From: Candidatus Hodarchaeum mangrovi
GTDB taxonomy: Archaea > Asgardarchaeota > Heimdallarchaeia > Hodarchaeales > Hodarchaeaceae
Length of the DNA stretch: 38,646 bases
NCBI GenBank assembly: GCA_016839515.1
Contig: JAEOUE010000114.1
Span: 1-38,646 of the forward strand
Reading direction: 5' to 3'
In this document: positions 25,308 to 33,270 of the stretch, piece by piece
Numbering within the stretch: position 1 is the first letter of the stretch
How the letters are laid out: each line of letters begins with the position of its first letter
Notes under the pieces: model-generated
Seen by the model: the letters and a program-made list of their open reading frames with translations, nothing else
What the model was told of the DNA's origin: nothing
Databases searched by the model: none
Translations under genes and position numbers: made by a program

Positions 25308-25855
25308 AGGGAATCAGTTCTCAAAAAATAGCATATTATTAAGATAGTTATTTTGTGAAAAGAAGCCGACAATTTTCAAAATATTGGCTTAATACACCAT
25401 CCCAAAAGTATTGGACCATTTAATAATTATTTTGTTTACTAAAATCAAAAAATTCATCTTCCTAAGATTATATGGTAGAATTACGTTTATTAATTCTTTC
25501 AGATTAAGAAATTTTATATAATCTTACTGGTAGAAAGATTTGTTTCTAAATTTCTATTGATTCTTTCTTTTACTTAATCTATATTAATTTTTTAAGTGTA
25601 TTAAGGGTTTATTGAACTCTAATAATAAATAGTAATAAATATGGCAGGTAAGAAAATAATTAGTTGATTAATCGCCTCTTTCAGAGATAATAATCGCCAT
25701 TTTAATTTTCTTATTCTTGCTAATAGCTTAAAAACTTTTGGTTTCAAGGAAAAGATTATAAAAACCTAGTTCTTTCTCTATAAGTGTATTGAAAGATTTA
25801 ACTATAATTAACAGCTTAGAAATTGGTCAAATCCAACCATCAAAGATAGTTAATG
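25308..25855. other. AT-rich intergenic region
   Basis: Beyond the structured element to its left, this ~550-bp spacer is very AT-rich and full of stops in all frames. I see no gene, tRNA or repeat array in it. It separates the surface-protein pair from the DJ-1-like gene, whose 3' end is at 25856. Confidence 0.5.
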
Positions 25856-26923
25856 TTACTTTTTTTTATAATTATAGAGAATTAAGAGGATCCCTAGAAA
25901 TACTACTCCAAACTCAAAACCTGGTATTCTGGTACCCGATTTAATACTTCCTACATCACGTTCTATCTCGATAATACTCTCATTTGTTTTAATCTCTATA
26001 GAAACAGAGTATTTTCCTGTTGGAAGATCTGTTATTTGTGCATCATAACTATTTTCTTTTTCTGGGGAAAAGCTATAAGTTTTAACCTCTGTTCCCTGAT
26101 TATTAGTTAAAATTGCTCTGACTCTATAAAAATCAATTGCATTCCCAGTTAAATTATTCTGCTTAAATAAGGAGACCGTCAATGTATAATTCGATGACTT
26201 TTGTACTATATTTAATTTAGAGAGGTATGAATAACCTAGTATTTCTCTCAATACAGTCTCACAAAGTTCACGATGGGGTGCAGTTAAATAGCCGCCTCCA
26301 GTCAGTCCTCCTCCAGATCCTCCAGATATAATTCGTTTATCTCGTATAACTCTAGAATAGTATTCTATTATTGCTCCACTATTTTCCAGATAATTTGTTG
26401 CAGAATCATGTGCAACCATGTGAACTCCATTTATTATCTCTGATTCAGATAAAATAGCCATTCCTACGCAGATTGATCCAATCACTAATCCTTTGTTATA
26501 AGCCATCGTTATAAGATCATGGAGATTGTCTTGAACTAACATCGAAGACCAATAACCTCCTGAAGGTATAAGCAACGCGTCAAAGTCAGTGAGTAGATCC
26601 TCGGTTATTTGCTTAACAGTAATATTTGTATCAATAAAGATAGGATTCTCCCCACGATTTGTACACGCAAAATGTTGAGATGTTAAGCCAACAGTCGTGA
26701 TTATAACACCCATTTCTTGTAAAATATCTCGTAATTCAAAATATGAATATCCAACATAGTCAGCCACAAAAATTAGTACCTTAATTTCTGATAAATCAGT
26801 CTTAATGGATTTGGTTCCAGAGATCCTTATCTCTGTAATATTAGAAATACGATTAAACGGATAAAAAAATCCAGTTATGACAAAAAGAAGAATTAGAATG
26901 CTATAATTTTTCAAATACTTCAC
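25856..26923 (-). CDS. exported DJ-1/PfpI-family protein with PGF-type C-terminal anchor
   Basis: The 355-residue protein has a signal peptide (residues 8-21) and a DJ-1/PfpI domain (residues ~46-232). In that domain E63 sits in YFELRDIL, the nucleophile-elbow cysteine is C152 in GSICVGMA, and a HD pair (H172-D173) follows. A ~90-residue beta-sandwich domain comes next (NYTLTVSLFKQNN ... LPTGKYSVSIEIKTN). The C-terminus has the tripartite layout of archaeosortase substrates: PGF (334-336), a hydrophobic stretch (GVVFLGILLILY) and a basic end (KKK). So the enzyme domain should be displayed outside the cell, unlike most DJ-1 proteins. Glycine-rich GGSGGGLTGGGY replaces part of the usual loop near the active site. 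The function could be amidase, glyoxalase or protease-like and is not known. Start GTG with AGGA just upstream. Confidence 0.8.
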   Translation of the reverse strand: MKYLKNYSILILLFVITGFFYPFNRISNITEIRISGTKSIKTDLSEIKVLIFVADYVGYSYFELRDILQEMGVIITTVGLTSQHFACTNRGENPIFIDTNITVKQITEDLLTDFDALLIPSGGYWSSMLVQDNLHDLITMAYNKGLVIGSICVGMAILSESEIINGVHMVAHDSATNYLENSGAIIEYYSRVIRDKRIISGGSGGGLTGGGYLTAPHRELCETVLREILGYSYLSKLNIVQKSSNYTLTVSLFKQNNLTGNAIDFYRVRAILTNNQGTEVKTYSFSPEKENSYDAQITDLPTGKYSVSIEIKTNESIIEIERDVGSIKSGTRIPGFEFGVVFLGILLILYNYKKK

Positions 26924-27148
26924 TTGTTCCTATTAAATTATTAGGAAAAATGAGGGATTTGTTTTATTAAACCTATTATGATGGAGGCAAGAATCAGTTA
27001 TTTCAGATCACATTTACCTGTAATTTATTTCTGTGCTTTCTCACTCCATCGGAGTACTTTTTTTTCTTAGTTCTATGCCTAATTAAGTCTTTAAAATAAA
27101 AATTTATGATCATTTCCTGCGTAAAAGAGTTTATTAGGAGCAAAAGAA

Positions 27149-27541
27149 ATGAAAAAATCGCGAATAACAGGTGTTTACTCACTAATTGTCGGAATATCGA
27201 TGGTGGGAATGTGGATTATGTTTCTTGTGACAGATAATATTCCAGAACTAAATACAATTCCTTGGGAAATTGGATTTCATATCCTTGCAGAAATCATAAC
27301 TGCTTGTTTACTAATTTTTGCTGGACTAGGATTTTTACGTGATTATAATTGGCGATATATTGTTTACTTTATTGGAACTGGGATGCTTCTTTATTCGATC
27401 ATCAGTGAGGGATTAGGATACTATGTCCAACGAGGTGATATTCTTTTTACAAGCATTTTTATCAGCTTACTGATTTTAACGCTAGGATTCCTTGGATTGA
27501 TCATCTCAGAGTATAATGTCAGTGATCCATTAAAACTTTGA
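27149..27541 (+). CDS. hypothetical four-TM membrane protein
   Basis: The 130-residue protein has four hydrophobic helices (about residues 8-27, 44-63, 70-90, 98-119) and short loops; nothing in it points to a family. TTAGGAG lies 9 nt upstream of the ATG, one of the better ribosome binding sites in the window, which supports the gene. It stands alone, flanked by minus-strand genes for the DJ-1-like protein and the small GTPase. Function unknown. Confidence 0.7.
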   Translation: MKKSRITGVYSLIVGISMVGMWIMFLVTDNIPELNTIPWEIGFHILAEIITACLLIFAGLGFLRDYNWRYIVYFIGTGMLLYSIISEGLGYYVQRGDILFTSIFISLLILTLGFLGLIISEYNVSDPLKL

Positions 27542-27669
27542 ATTTCAAACTAGTATCTAATATAGTTAAATTAAAGAAGATTTTATTTAAAGAAAGATCC
27601 GTCGAGATATATAACCAAGACATTATTTGGAAAGCATGGGTTACTTCTGGAAAAATCAAGAGAACTAGT

Positions 27670-28200
27670 TCAATTAAGCTGACCCAAGCAATTTCTGACT
27701 AGTTCTATAAAGACCTTAGGAATTATTTTACTCCCCCATTTTGCTGAACATTCATAGAAGGAGGTTCCTTGAGAACGAGCATATTTCTTTCCTTCTTCTT
27801 CTGTAACTTTTCTTCTATCAGCTAGATCAATTTTATTTCCAATAATCGTAATAACAGCTTTATCACCTGCTATTTTTCGGTACTCATCAATCCAGTAATC
27901 AAGATCACCAAAAGTATCTGACTTAGAAATGTCATATACTGCAATACACCCTAATGACCCTTCAAAGTATGTTTTTCGAAGACTTCCGAACCTTTCCTCT
28001 CCTGCTGTGTCCATTAATACCAATCTTACCGGGAGAGTACTCCCATTGATGATAATTCCTCTTTTAACTGTAATATCCACCCCAAGAGTCGGTAAATAGT
28101 CTTCTGAGAATGTATTTTCCGTATATCGCCTAATTAAAGATGTCTTACCTACATAAAAAGATCCAACTGAGTTGAGCTTAATAATGACTTCATTAGGCAA
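27670..28200 (-). CDS. Rab/Ras-like small GTPase with altered G1 and switch II residues
   Basis: The 176-residue single-domain GTPase has G1 GSFYVGKT (residues 13-20), switch I Thr38 in YLPTLGVD, G3 DTAGEERF (64-71), G4 NKID (122-125) and G5 CSAK (151-154). It is closest in pattern to Rab. Two catalytic positions differ from the canon: the Ras Gly12 equivalent is Phe15, followed by Tyr16, and the Ras Gln61 equivalent is Glu68. Nucleotide binding looks intact. The C-terminus ends NCLGQLN with no CAAX or double-cysteine lipid site, so membrane attachment must come from a partner. The start is TTG at 28200; no ATG exists before the P-loop and a TAA lies two codons upstream. It stands alone, about 3.7 kb from the giant protein with the longin/roadblock-like tail. 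Confidence 0.93.
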   Translation of the reverse strand: MPNEVIIKLNSVGSFYVGKTSLIRRYTENTFSEDYLPTLGVDITVKRGIIINGSTLPVRLVLMDTAGEERFGSLRKTYFEGSLGCIAVYDISKSDTFGDLDYWIDEYRKIAGDKAVITIIGNKIDLADRRKVTEEEGKKYARSQGTSFYECSAKWGSKIIPKVFIELVRNCLGQLN

Positions 28201-28376
28201 GGATTACACATCCGTACATCGGAATTTAGAGTCTTAGATTAAAAGCAATTCGGAATTATTTTTGATTTATTATTCATGTACCAATGTTTTTTTGCCTAAT
28301 TCATTTGGTTTATAACAAATTATCTAGTAATTAATTCTATTTCTCTAAATAATTATATTTTTACCTTGAGGAATTG

Positions 28377-29447
28377 ATGATGGTAACCACTCAGGAATTT
28401 TCTGCTCTTACAGAGAACGAAAAAATCGTCTTATGGGTTATTAGGGAACTATCAAGAATGGAAAGAGATCCAAAAAGTCAAGAAATTCTTATTTCTGAAA
28501 GTTTAAAAATACCTCTTACTGGTGAGGGAATCAAGAAGCTTAAAACCATCTCAGAGAAGAACATTGATTCAGATTCAGCAATTGAATTATTAAAAATTAA
28601 AAAATATGTTCTGTTTGATGGAAGAGAACTCAAGCTTACTCAAAACGGAATCAAACTTGGAAAAATAGCTCAGATTGAGCAGCAGAGTAATTGGTATAAT
28701 GATCATCTTCTACGGTGTGCAAATAGTAAAGCTTATGCATTATTTTGTGAAAAGGTTTTTGGAAAAAATCTTTTACAATTTAATGTTCTTGATATGGACC
28801 AATTAAAAACTCTTATCTCCTCATTGAATTTAAGTGCCAATGATTCAGTCCTAGATTTAGGGTGTGGTTTAGGTAAGATAACAGAATATATTCAGAGGAA
28901 AACGGGAGCTAAAATTTTAGGCATCGATTTTGCGAAAAAACTCATTCAATGGGCAAAGGAAAATACCCTCCAAACCGAGGAAAATAAATTACAATTTCAA
29001 GTAGGAGATATGAATCAACTTAATTTTCCTCCAACATCATTTAATGCTATCTATGCCATAGATACTCTTTATCCATCAAATATTGATAATATAGATGCAA
29101 TTATCGGAAAATTAAAAAATTTATTGAAACCAAAGGGACAATTAGGTATCTTTTTTGCCCAAATCATAGAAACGGCAGAACAAGAGAATATTTTAGCTCC
29201 TAATAACACTAAAATGGCTCAGGCATTGAAATACAATCACCTACCCTTTACTGTCATTGATTTTACAAAAAATGCACGAGATATATGGGAACGAGAAATC
29301 ATTGTTGCAAATGAGTTACAAGAAATGTTTGAACAAGAGGGCAATCTTGACCTTTATAAAGAGCGGATTGCTGATGGTGAAAGATGTCTTTTTAGGATTG
29401 ATAACCAACTGCAGAAAAGGTATTATTACCACGTTTCCATTGACTAA
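28377..29447 (+). CDS. class I SAM-dependent methyltransferase with N-terminal helical/winged-helix-like region
   Basis: The 356-residue protein has a C-terminal Rossmann methyltransferase with motif I VLDLGCGLGKI (about residues 158-168), the acidic GIDFA, GDMNQLNF for the adenine-binding loop, and AIYAIDTLYPS for motif IV. The first ~100 residues are helical with a wing-like turn (IKKYVLFDGRELKLTQNGIKLG), which looks like a winged helix. The segment before the methyltransferase (SKAYALFCEKVFGKNLLQFNVLDMDQL) is the lid of a family of small-molecule methyltransferases. The target is unknown. The longest frame begins at TTG 28374; ATG 28377 or 28380 is better placed after the TGAGGA site and I use 28377. 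A T-rich stretch (29498-29510) follows the stop. Confidence 0.8.
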   Translation: MMVTTQEFSALTENEKIVLWVIRELSRMERDPKSQEILISESLKIPLTGEGIKKLKTISEKNIDSDSAIELLKIKKYVLFDGRELKLTQNGIKLGKIAQIEQQSNWYNDHLLRCANSKAYALFCEKVFGKNLLQFNVLDMDQLKTLISSLNLSANDSVLDLGCGLGKITEYIQRKTGAKILGIDFAKKLIQWAKENTLQTEENKLQFQVGDMNQLNFPPTSFNAIYAIDTLYPSNIDNIDAIIGKLKNLLKPKGQLGIFFAQIIETAEQENILAPNNTKMAQALKYNHLPFTVIDFTKNARDIWEREIIVANELQEMFEQEGNLDLYKERIADGERCLFRIDNQLQKRYYYHVSID

Positions 29448-29497
29448 ACCTTTTTAAGGTCGGTTCCTTGAAAGAAAGTTAAAAAATTTCAAATATC

Positions 29498-29510
29498 TTT
29501 TTTTCTTTTT
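29498..29510 (+). terminator. T-rich archaeal terminator
   Basis: Seven Ts, a C and five Ts begin 50 bp after the methyltransferase stop. U-rich tracts without a strong hairpin are enough for archaeal termination, so this is a credible 3' end of that transcript. Confidence 0.5.
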
Positions 29511-29652
29511 ATATAATTGATATAGGGAGAAAATAGCATTTCTTGTTATTTTAATGACCATATATTCCTATTTATTGATTCGATTATAACTCTAGAATCA
29601 TAAAATGATGCTATCGGAAGGATGAAAATTTTTTTCATTACTCCTATTTCCT

Positions 29653-29712
29653 TGTAAAATTTTTTTGAATGTGTGTAAATTTCTTTTTACAGCATGTAAA
29701 ATTCTTTTTACA
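29653..29712 (+). promoter_or_regulatory. three tandem palindromic sites at exact 21-bp period
   Basis: TGTAAA begins at 29653, 29674 and 29695. The second and third copies are complete 18-bp palindromes TGTAAA-N6-TTTACA (29674-29691 and 29695-29712), and the first has a degenerate right half (TTGAAT). Site centres are 21 bp apart, two helical turns, so bound dimers would sit on one DNA face. The array lies about 107 bp before the ABC-2 operon at 29820 and upstream of a TATA-like TTTATATT (29771-29778). It is in the position expected for an activator or a cooperative repressor. Confidence 0.7.
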
Positions 29713-29819
29713 AAATATTGAGCCTTCTAATCTCTTACCGATGTCAATAAGTTTAAATAACATAATTATCTTTATATTTATTGGATTAAAATTCAATAAA
29801 TAGTAAATGGTGTAAGAAA

Positions 29820-30080
29820 ATGATTACGAATTTTATAGAGGACTTTGGTGATTTAATATGGATAATAGCACCATTACTCATCCTCCAATTATCGTTAATA
29901 CTAATTGGACTTTGGGAATGGAATAAAAAAAAGGAGTTTTTACAGAACAAAAAATTGTTGTGGTTAATTATTATACTTATATTTAGTTTTGCTGGACCAA
30001 TCTTCTTTCTTCTTTATGCTCAAAGATTTGATGTCCCTATAAAGGGAGAAAAATCAGTTGAAGATGAGTGGGAGAAATGA
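29820..30080 (+). CDS. small two-TM protein, PLDc_N-like, first gene of ABC-2 operon
   Basis: The 86-residue protein has two hydrophobic helices (residues ~11-33 and 45-66) joined by a lysine-rich turn (WNKKKEFLQNKKLLW) and a charged tail. The layout, with GPIFFLLYAQR after the second helix, resembles the PLDc_N (cardiolipin synthase N-terminal) membrane module found alone in many small proteins. Its stop lies three bases before the ATG of the ABC ATPase, so it belongs to that operon. It may be an accessory subunit of the transporter or a sensor of membrane stress; neither is shown. Confidence 0.7.
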   Translation: MITNFIEDFGDLIWIIAPLLILQLSLILIGLWEWNKKKEFLQNKKLLWLIIILIFSFAGPIFFLLYAQRFDVPIKGEKSVEDEWEK

Positions 30081-30083
30081 AAT

Positions 30084-31013
30084 ATGGGGAATATAATTGA
30101 AATTCAAAATCTAACAAAAAATTATGGGAAATTTCAAGCACTTAATAGAATTAATTTGACTGTTCCAGAGGAATCAATTTTTGGCTATCTAGGTCCTAAT
30201 GGAGCTGGAAAAACAACTACATTGAAAATATTGGTGGGATTGTTACATTATTCTCAAGGATCAGTAAAAATCTTTGGTCAAGAAGTGAAAAATCATTCTG
30301 TAGCAATAAATAAGCAAATTGGATTTCTTCCGGACGCTGAAATGCCCAAATACGAAACAATTTATAGATTTCTCTCTTTAACTGGGAAATTAAATGATAT
30401 TTTATACCGAAAGGAGAGAATTTCTGAAGTACTTCAACAAGTCGGATTAAAAAAACTACAGAATCGAAAGATTGGTAACCTCTCCAGAGGCCAAAAGCAG
30501 CGAGTAGGAATTGCCAACGCACTTTTGCACGATCCCCAGTTATTAATCCTAGATGAGCCAAATAGTGGACTTGATCCAATAGCAAGGAAAAATATCCTTT
30601 CTCTTTTAAAAGATTTAGCGAAAGAAGGAAAATCCATAATATTATCTTCCCACATTATCGGAGAAGTTGATAAAATAGCTACAAATATCGCAATCATTCA
30701 TCGGGGCAAGATCATTGAAGCAGGTAAGCGAAATGATCTAACCAAATATTTAGCTCATCGTAAATATATTATCTCAGGAAAAATTATTCAAGAAAAGGTA
30801 CTTTCTTTAGATTATGTTACTGCTTTCAACCTTGATTTATTAGACCGAGTGATAATTACAGTGTCAAATAATATCACAGAAGAGCAGCTGCTACTTGATT
30901 TGATTCAAAAATGCGATTCCAAGATAAAATTCTTTTCTTTAATGGAATTTTCACTTGAAGATCTATTCTTCGCTAAAATTACCGAGGAAATAAAAGGAGA
31001 AGATTATCCATGA
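30084..31013 (+). CDS. ABC transporter ATP-binding protein
   Basis: The 309-residue ATPase has Walker A GPNGAGKT (residues 37-44), the Q-loop region IGFLPDAE, the signature LSRGQKQR, Walker B LLILDEPNSGLDP and the H-loop SSHIIGE. A ~90-residue C-terminal extension (from about residue 215) is typical of NatA/BcrA-type subunits that pair with ABC-2 permeases. The Q-loop has D where Q is common (LPDAE), a frequent variation in this subfamily. It overlaps the permease start by 4 bases (ATGA), which implies translational coupling. Confidence 0.92.
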   Translation: MGNIIEIQNLTKNYGKFQALNRINLTVPEESIFGYLGPNGAGKTTTLKILVGLLHYSQGSVKIFGQEVKNHSVAINKQIGFLPDAEMPKYETIYRFLSLTGKLNDILYRKERISEVLQQVGLKKLQNRKIGNLSRGQKQRVGIANALLHDPQLLILDEPNSGLDPIARKNILSLLKDLAKEGKSIILSSHIIGEVDKIATNIAIIHRGKIIEAGKRNDLTKYLAHRKYIISGKIIQEKVLSLDYVTAFNLDLLDRVIITVSNNITEEQLLLDLIQKCDSKIKFFSLMEFSLEDLFFAKITEEIKGEDYP

Positions 31014-31771
31014 GACTACATTCATTTTATGTCCAATTCAAAAATGATTTATGTGCAGATAGACTGAAACTTATACTTTTAAGTTTTCTATTTTTCTTTC
31101 AAATTATTATGAGTATCATTGGCACTTTCTACATGCAGGATTTACTGAAGTTATTTGGTTTTGAGTTAGTGAATCCAATAACTCCATCAGGGGAAGTTGC
31201 TTTAGCTGATTTCTTTAGTGATGTATTTCTCTTCGGAATCATAATCGCTTCACTAGGTACCATGAATATCTTTGCTGGAGATATAGAAAGCGGATCCATT
31301 AATTATTCTTTATCAAGACCCATTACACGTGAGGATTATTCTATAGCAAAGATTTTCTCCCGACTAATTACCCTTATTGTCCCTTTTATAATAGCTTCAT
31401 TCTTTGGATGGTTTTATTTGCTCTTCTTTTTTACAGAGATTCCTCTTATTAATTTAGTCTGGACTCTGATTCCAATAGTTCTTTTTTATAGTTATATTGG
31501 GGTCGTAACAAGTCTTCTCAGTACAAGATTTACTTCTTTAACAGCTGGATTTAGTGCTATTGCCATTTTCATTGTTCAATTTGCTATTGCTGCATTTAAA
31601 CCTTTGGAGCTACTCTCCCCATTCACCTTTGCGGCTTTTTGGCCAAAATTACTTAATAACAACTTAAGCCTTTATTCTTGGGAAGCTATACGTAATCTAG
31701 GAATGATCAGTATCTGGATTCTGATCCCCTTGATCCTAGTAATTTTATCAATGCGAAGAAGAGATTTCTAG
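31010..31771 (+). CDS. ABC-2 type transporter permease
   Basis: The 253-residue protein has six hydrophobic segments and the ABC-2 coupling segment GDIESGSINYSLSRPITREDYSIAKIF between TM2 and TM3, as in NatB/NosY-like permeases. It is co-translated with the ATPase and ends in the CTAG that also holds the stop of the convergent winged-helix gene. Substrate unknown; peptide, lipid or drug export are typical of the class. Confidence 0.87.
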   Translation: MRLHSFYVQFKNDLCADRLKLILLSFLFFFQIIMSIIGTFYMQDLLKLFGFELVNPITPSGEVALADFFSDVFLFGIIIASLGTMNIFAGDIESGSINYSLSRPITREDYSIAKIFSRLITLIVPFIIASFFGWFYLLFFFTEIPLINLVWTLIPIVLFYSYIGVVTSLLSTRFTSLTAGFSAIAIFIVQFAIAAFKPLELLSPFTFAAFWPKLLNNNLSLYSWEAIRNLGMISIWILIPLILVILSMRRRDF

Positions 31772-31795
31772 ACTCTTCTTCTCTCTTCTTTTTTT
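31755..31795 (+). terminator. hairpin plus T-run shared by two convergent stops
   Basis: GAAGAAGAG (31755-31763) pairs with CTCTTCTTC (31773-31781) to make a 9-bp stem with a 9-nt loop, followed by a pyrimidine tract and seven Ts (31789-31795). The loop holds CTAG (31768-31771), in which TAG stops the plus-strand permease and, on the other strand, the TAG of the minus-strand regulator gene. The T-run serves only the plus-strand transcript. Confidence 0.55.
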
Positions 31796-32505
31796 AAAAA
31801 AAGGGGAAGTTTCTTGTCATTTGATATGTAGAAATAAAGAAATGACAAGAAAATACTTGATAATAGCAATATTATCCCTATTACTTGGTTTAAAACTGCA
31901 ATATCAAAAAGAGCAGGTTCTGGGAATAAGAAAATTATGGCTAAAGCATTTGTAAGAGCAATAGAGATAAGAATTTCACGATTATTAGGGGCAAAGAAGA
32001 TCCATATGAAATTATTAATTAACAGTAGCGTCCAAAGCGTTTTAGTTCGATAAATGAAAAGTAAGATCGATGATAGAGAGAGTAAAAGAAAGAAGATGCT
32101 TAATAAAATATGCCACTGGAGGAGAGTCAATCCTAGGATGAAGAAAAAAATCCACCATGCACCAAGTATCAGTTCAAGAGGATTTAGTCTGGAAAAACCA
32201 AGATAAATATCTGAAAATGGCGACCCCTTTGATTCAACAACTAAATCTAACATTAATGCAGCTCTCCTTCCCAGTTTAGTTAAAGAATATCTTCCTTCAA
32301 GATCCTTGCCAATAAGATGCGCTTTACCTAGTAATGATAGATGGTATGCAACATTAGATGAGGCTGGAAGATTTAGACTGTTTAAGAATTCTGAATATGA
32401 TACTAAATTATTGTTAACATGAAGAATTCGAATTATTTCGCGTCTAATATCATGATTCAATGCCTTAAGAACTTCTGTTATGTCTCCTTCTGGAACTGAT
32501 GTCAT
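31768..32505 (-). CDS. membrane-tethered winged-helix transcription regulator
   Basis: Residues ~8-85 are an ArsR-like winged helix: EVLKALNHDIRREIIRIL for helices 1-2, YSEFLNSLNLPASSNVAYHLSLLGKAHLIGKDLEGRYSLTKLG for the recognition helix and wing. About five TM helices follow (from about residue 113 to 232), with a basic C-terminus (KKEERRRV). The DNA-binding domain would therefore sit at the inner face of the membrane. AGGAGG is a strong ribosome binding site 5-10 nt before the ATG. It is the last gene in the 33481-31768 set, 33 bp after the metallopeptidase-like gene, and converges with the ABC-2 operon. The pairing with an M50-like protease suggests control by intramembrane proteolysis, and the operator array at 29653 is a possible target; both are inference. 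Confidence 0.82.
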   Translation of the reverse strand: MTSVPEGDITEVLKALNHDIRREIIRILHVNNNLVSYSEFLNSLNLPASSNVAYHLSLLGKAHLIGKDLEGRYSLTKLGRRAALMLDLVVESKGSPFSDIYLGFSRLNPLELILGAWWIFFFILGLTLLQWHILLSIFFLLLSLSSILLFIYRTKTLWTLLLINNFIWIFFAPNNREILISIALTNALAIIFLFPEPALFDIAVLNQVIGIILLLSSIFLSFLYFYISNDKKLPLFLKKEERRRV

Positions 32506-32538
32506 AATTCTCCTCCTAACTTTTGGTTAGATAGGTTA

Positions 32539-33270
32539 TTAAGCTGTTATTACATCTTTCGATATAAGGTAATAAATTAAAATTGCTCCCATTGGTATAA
32601 AACTAGGAAAAATAGAATATAATGGAAAATTGTGCCCTAAAACAGTAAGAAATGTTAAAAACGGGATTAATCCCCAAAATGTAATGACAATATATTCTCT
32701 ATAAGCACTAAAATGTTTTGAAAAGAATTGGTTCACATATATCGACAATAAAACAAATCCAATTCCAAAGAGGCCCAACCCAAGAAGAAGTGAGGAGAGT
32801 TGGGTTAATATTCCTAATTGAATCAATTGGGAAATGTCTCCAAATGGATTTAATCCACCAATAATAAGGTATCCAGTCCCATTTATTAGAGACCAGAAGG
32901 TTAACCAAATCAAAAATATTGATAGAAGGATTCTTTTTTCAGACAGGATAAAATGGAGAAGGACAAGAGAAAAAAAACAAACAATAATACAGACTATAAT
33001 ACCTCCAGCAATTACATAGCTTCGGAGCAAAGGTGGTACATCACTGGGAAGATGCCAAGAAATCGAAGAGAATTCTAAAGGCCATAACCATGAGATGGTA
33101 AAAGAATTTATTTTTCCCCCAGCGAGCAAAACTATCAATCCATGTCCTAAGATTTCATGAATTATTTCTACAATCATTTTTACAATAAAACCCATAAATA
33201 TGAATATTAAGATAAAACGAGTGACAGAAAGTGGTGTGAATACGAACTCTTCACTGGTTTTATTTGCCAT
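32539..33270 (-). CDS. M50-like membrane metallopeptidase with HEXXXH motif
   Basis: The 243-residue membrane protein has about six hydrophobic segments. Within the first (residues ~18-50) lies IIHEILGHGLIVLLAGG, where H38, E39 and H43 form HEXXXH rather than the HEXXH of M50 site-2 proteases. The downstream GGLNPFGD (from about residue 138) could supply the third ligand, as the N-P-x-x-D region does in M50. The extra residue is also found in the soluble M49 peptidases (HELLGH), so metal binding is plausible. The surrounding 'GH(G/A)L...GG' pattern is typical of M50B-like proteins. It overlaps the small membrane protein gene at 33260 by 11 bp and is followed by the tethered winged-helix regulator. 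The peptidase role is not certain; a non-catalytic homologue is possible. Confidence 0.65.
   Translation of the reverse strand: MANKTSEEFVFTPLSVTRFILIFIFMGFIVKMIVEIIHEILGHGLIVLLAGGKINSFTISWLWPLEFSSISWHLPSDVPPLLRSYVIAGGIIVCIIVCFFSLVLLHFILSEKRILLSIFLIWLTFWSLINGTGYLIIGGLNPFGDISQLIQLGILTQLSSLLLGLGLFGIGFVLLSIYVNQFFSKHFSAYREYIVITFWGLIPFLTFLTVLGHNFPLYSIFPSFIPMGAILIYYLISKDVITA

Noticed and set aside
29640..29720. CRISPR-like array in the TGTAAA repeats
   Set aside because: The repeated unit is 18 bp with only 3 bp between sites, and it is palindromic at 21-bp period; there are no spacers and no cas genes. Operator array is the better reading.
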